NCBI GenBank assembly: GCA_022402445.1
Contig: JAKRSF010000006.1
Span: 212,540 to 276,539 of the forward strand
Reading direction: 5' to 3'
Source: Cyanobacteriota bacterium
GTDB lineage: Bacteria; Cyanobacteriota; Cyanobacteriia; CACIAM-69d
Length of the DNA: 64,000 nt
Position numbers and translations under genes: made by a program. Shown piece by piece: positions 63,908 to 64,000 of the stretch (its first letter is position 1; every line of letters starts with the position of its first letter). The notes under the pieces were generated by a model, which had not been told where the DNA came from, did no database searches, and saw only the letters and a program-made list of their open reading frames with translations.

Positions 63908-64000
63908 GGGGAGAAGAGTGTGTGAAATGGAGGGGGCGCGTTAGGGGATTTTAGCCCGCATCCTGGGGCGATCGCTTGAATTTGAGCTTAATCGACCCCA

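Overview
The window is chromosomal DNA from a cyanobacterium. The cytochrome b6f genes petC and petA, a PucC/BCD-type chlorophyll transporter, the system II cytochrome c assembly protein CcsA and several cyanobacteria-typical hypothetical proteins point to this. So does the dense scatter of the HIP1 octamer GCGATCGC through coding and non-coding DNA. The DNA is GC-rich and genes are tightly packed on both strands. I found no rRNA, tRNA or CRISPR array. No species can be named from the sequence alone.

Layout. 1-2.4 kb: a translationally coupled P-loop ATPase and TPR protein that runs off the left edge. 2.4-12.7 kb: a FAD/Rieske oxidoreductase, a PlsY-like/PEP-synthase-like fusion, a lipoprotein phosphatase, an SDR, a dynamin/Era-like GTPase and an SPFH lipoprotein. 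12.7-18.5 kb: a secreted 5'-nucleotidase with RTX repeats, a tyrosine recombinase and a repeat-rich secreted protein. 18.5-24.4 kb: an alpha-E protein, small conserved proteins, a GT39-like membrane glycosyltransferase and a TRAP solute-binding protein. 24.6-27.8 kb: petC-petA, a DUF3067 protein and tatC. TatC fits functionally because Rieske proteins are Tat substrates. 28-35 kb: an Opp/Dpp-type permease, an ABC ATPase, rsmG, a DUF2227 protein and an exbB-exbD-exbD cluster. 35-40.7 kb: PucC, a RelE-type toxin-antitoxin pair, a Uma2 nuclease-fold protein, a tiny zinc-ribbon protein and a GT2 glycosyltransferase. 40.7-48.8 kb: a very large haemagglutinin-CHAT fusion, a degenerate alpha/beta hydrolase and a beta-helix RTX protein. 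49-61.5 kb: housekeeping genes (mscL, ispG, mutL, tilS, ccsA, lrtA/hpf, lipB), plus an acyltransferase, an epimerase and a membrane adenylate cyclase. 61.5-63.9 kb: a small inverted-repeat-bounded element and then a caspase-FGE fusion.

The most interesting locus is the caspase-FGE gene (61865-63907). Its last ~39 codons have the frame of a diversity-generating-retroelement (DGR) variable region: a conserved RGGSW...GFRVV shell around positions that are usually Asn in this family but are here varied and often hydrophobic. No reverse transcriptase or template repeat lies in the window, so any DGR would act in trans. Together with the ATPase/TPR pair at the left edge and the CHAT fusion at 45 kb, the window carries three proteins of the kind found in cyanobacterial regulated-proteolysis or conflict systems. 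A link between them is inference only.

Other points to check are a second ExbD whose membrane Asp is Asn, an alpha/beta hydrolase without its nucleophilic Ser, a PlsY-PEP synthase fusion, a Rieske domain inserted in a FAD oxidoreductase, and near-identical tandem TPR units at the left edge.
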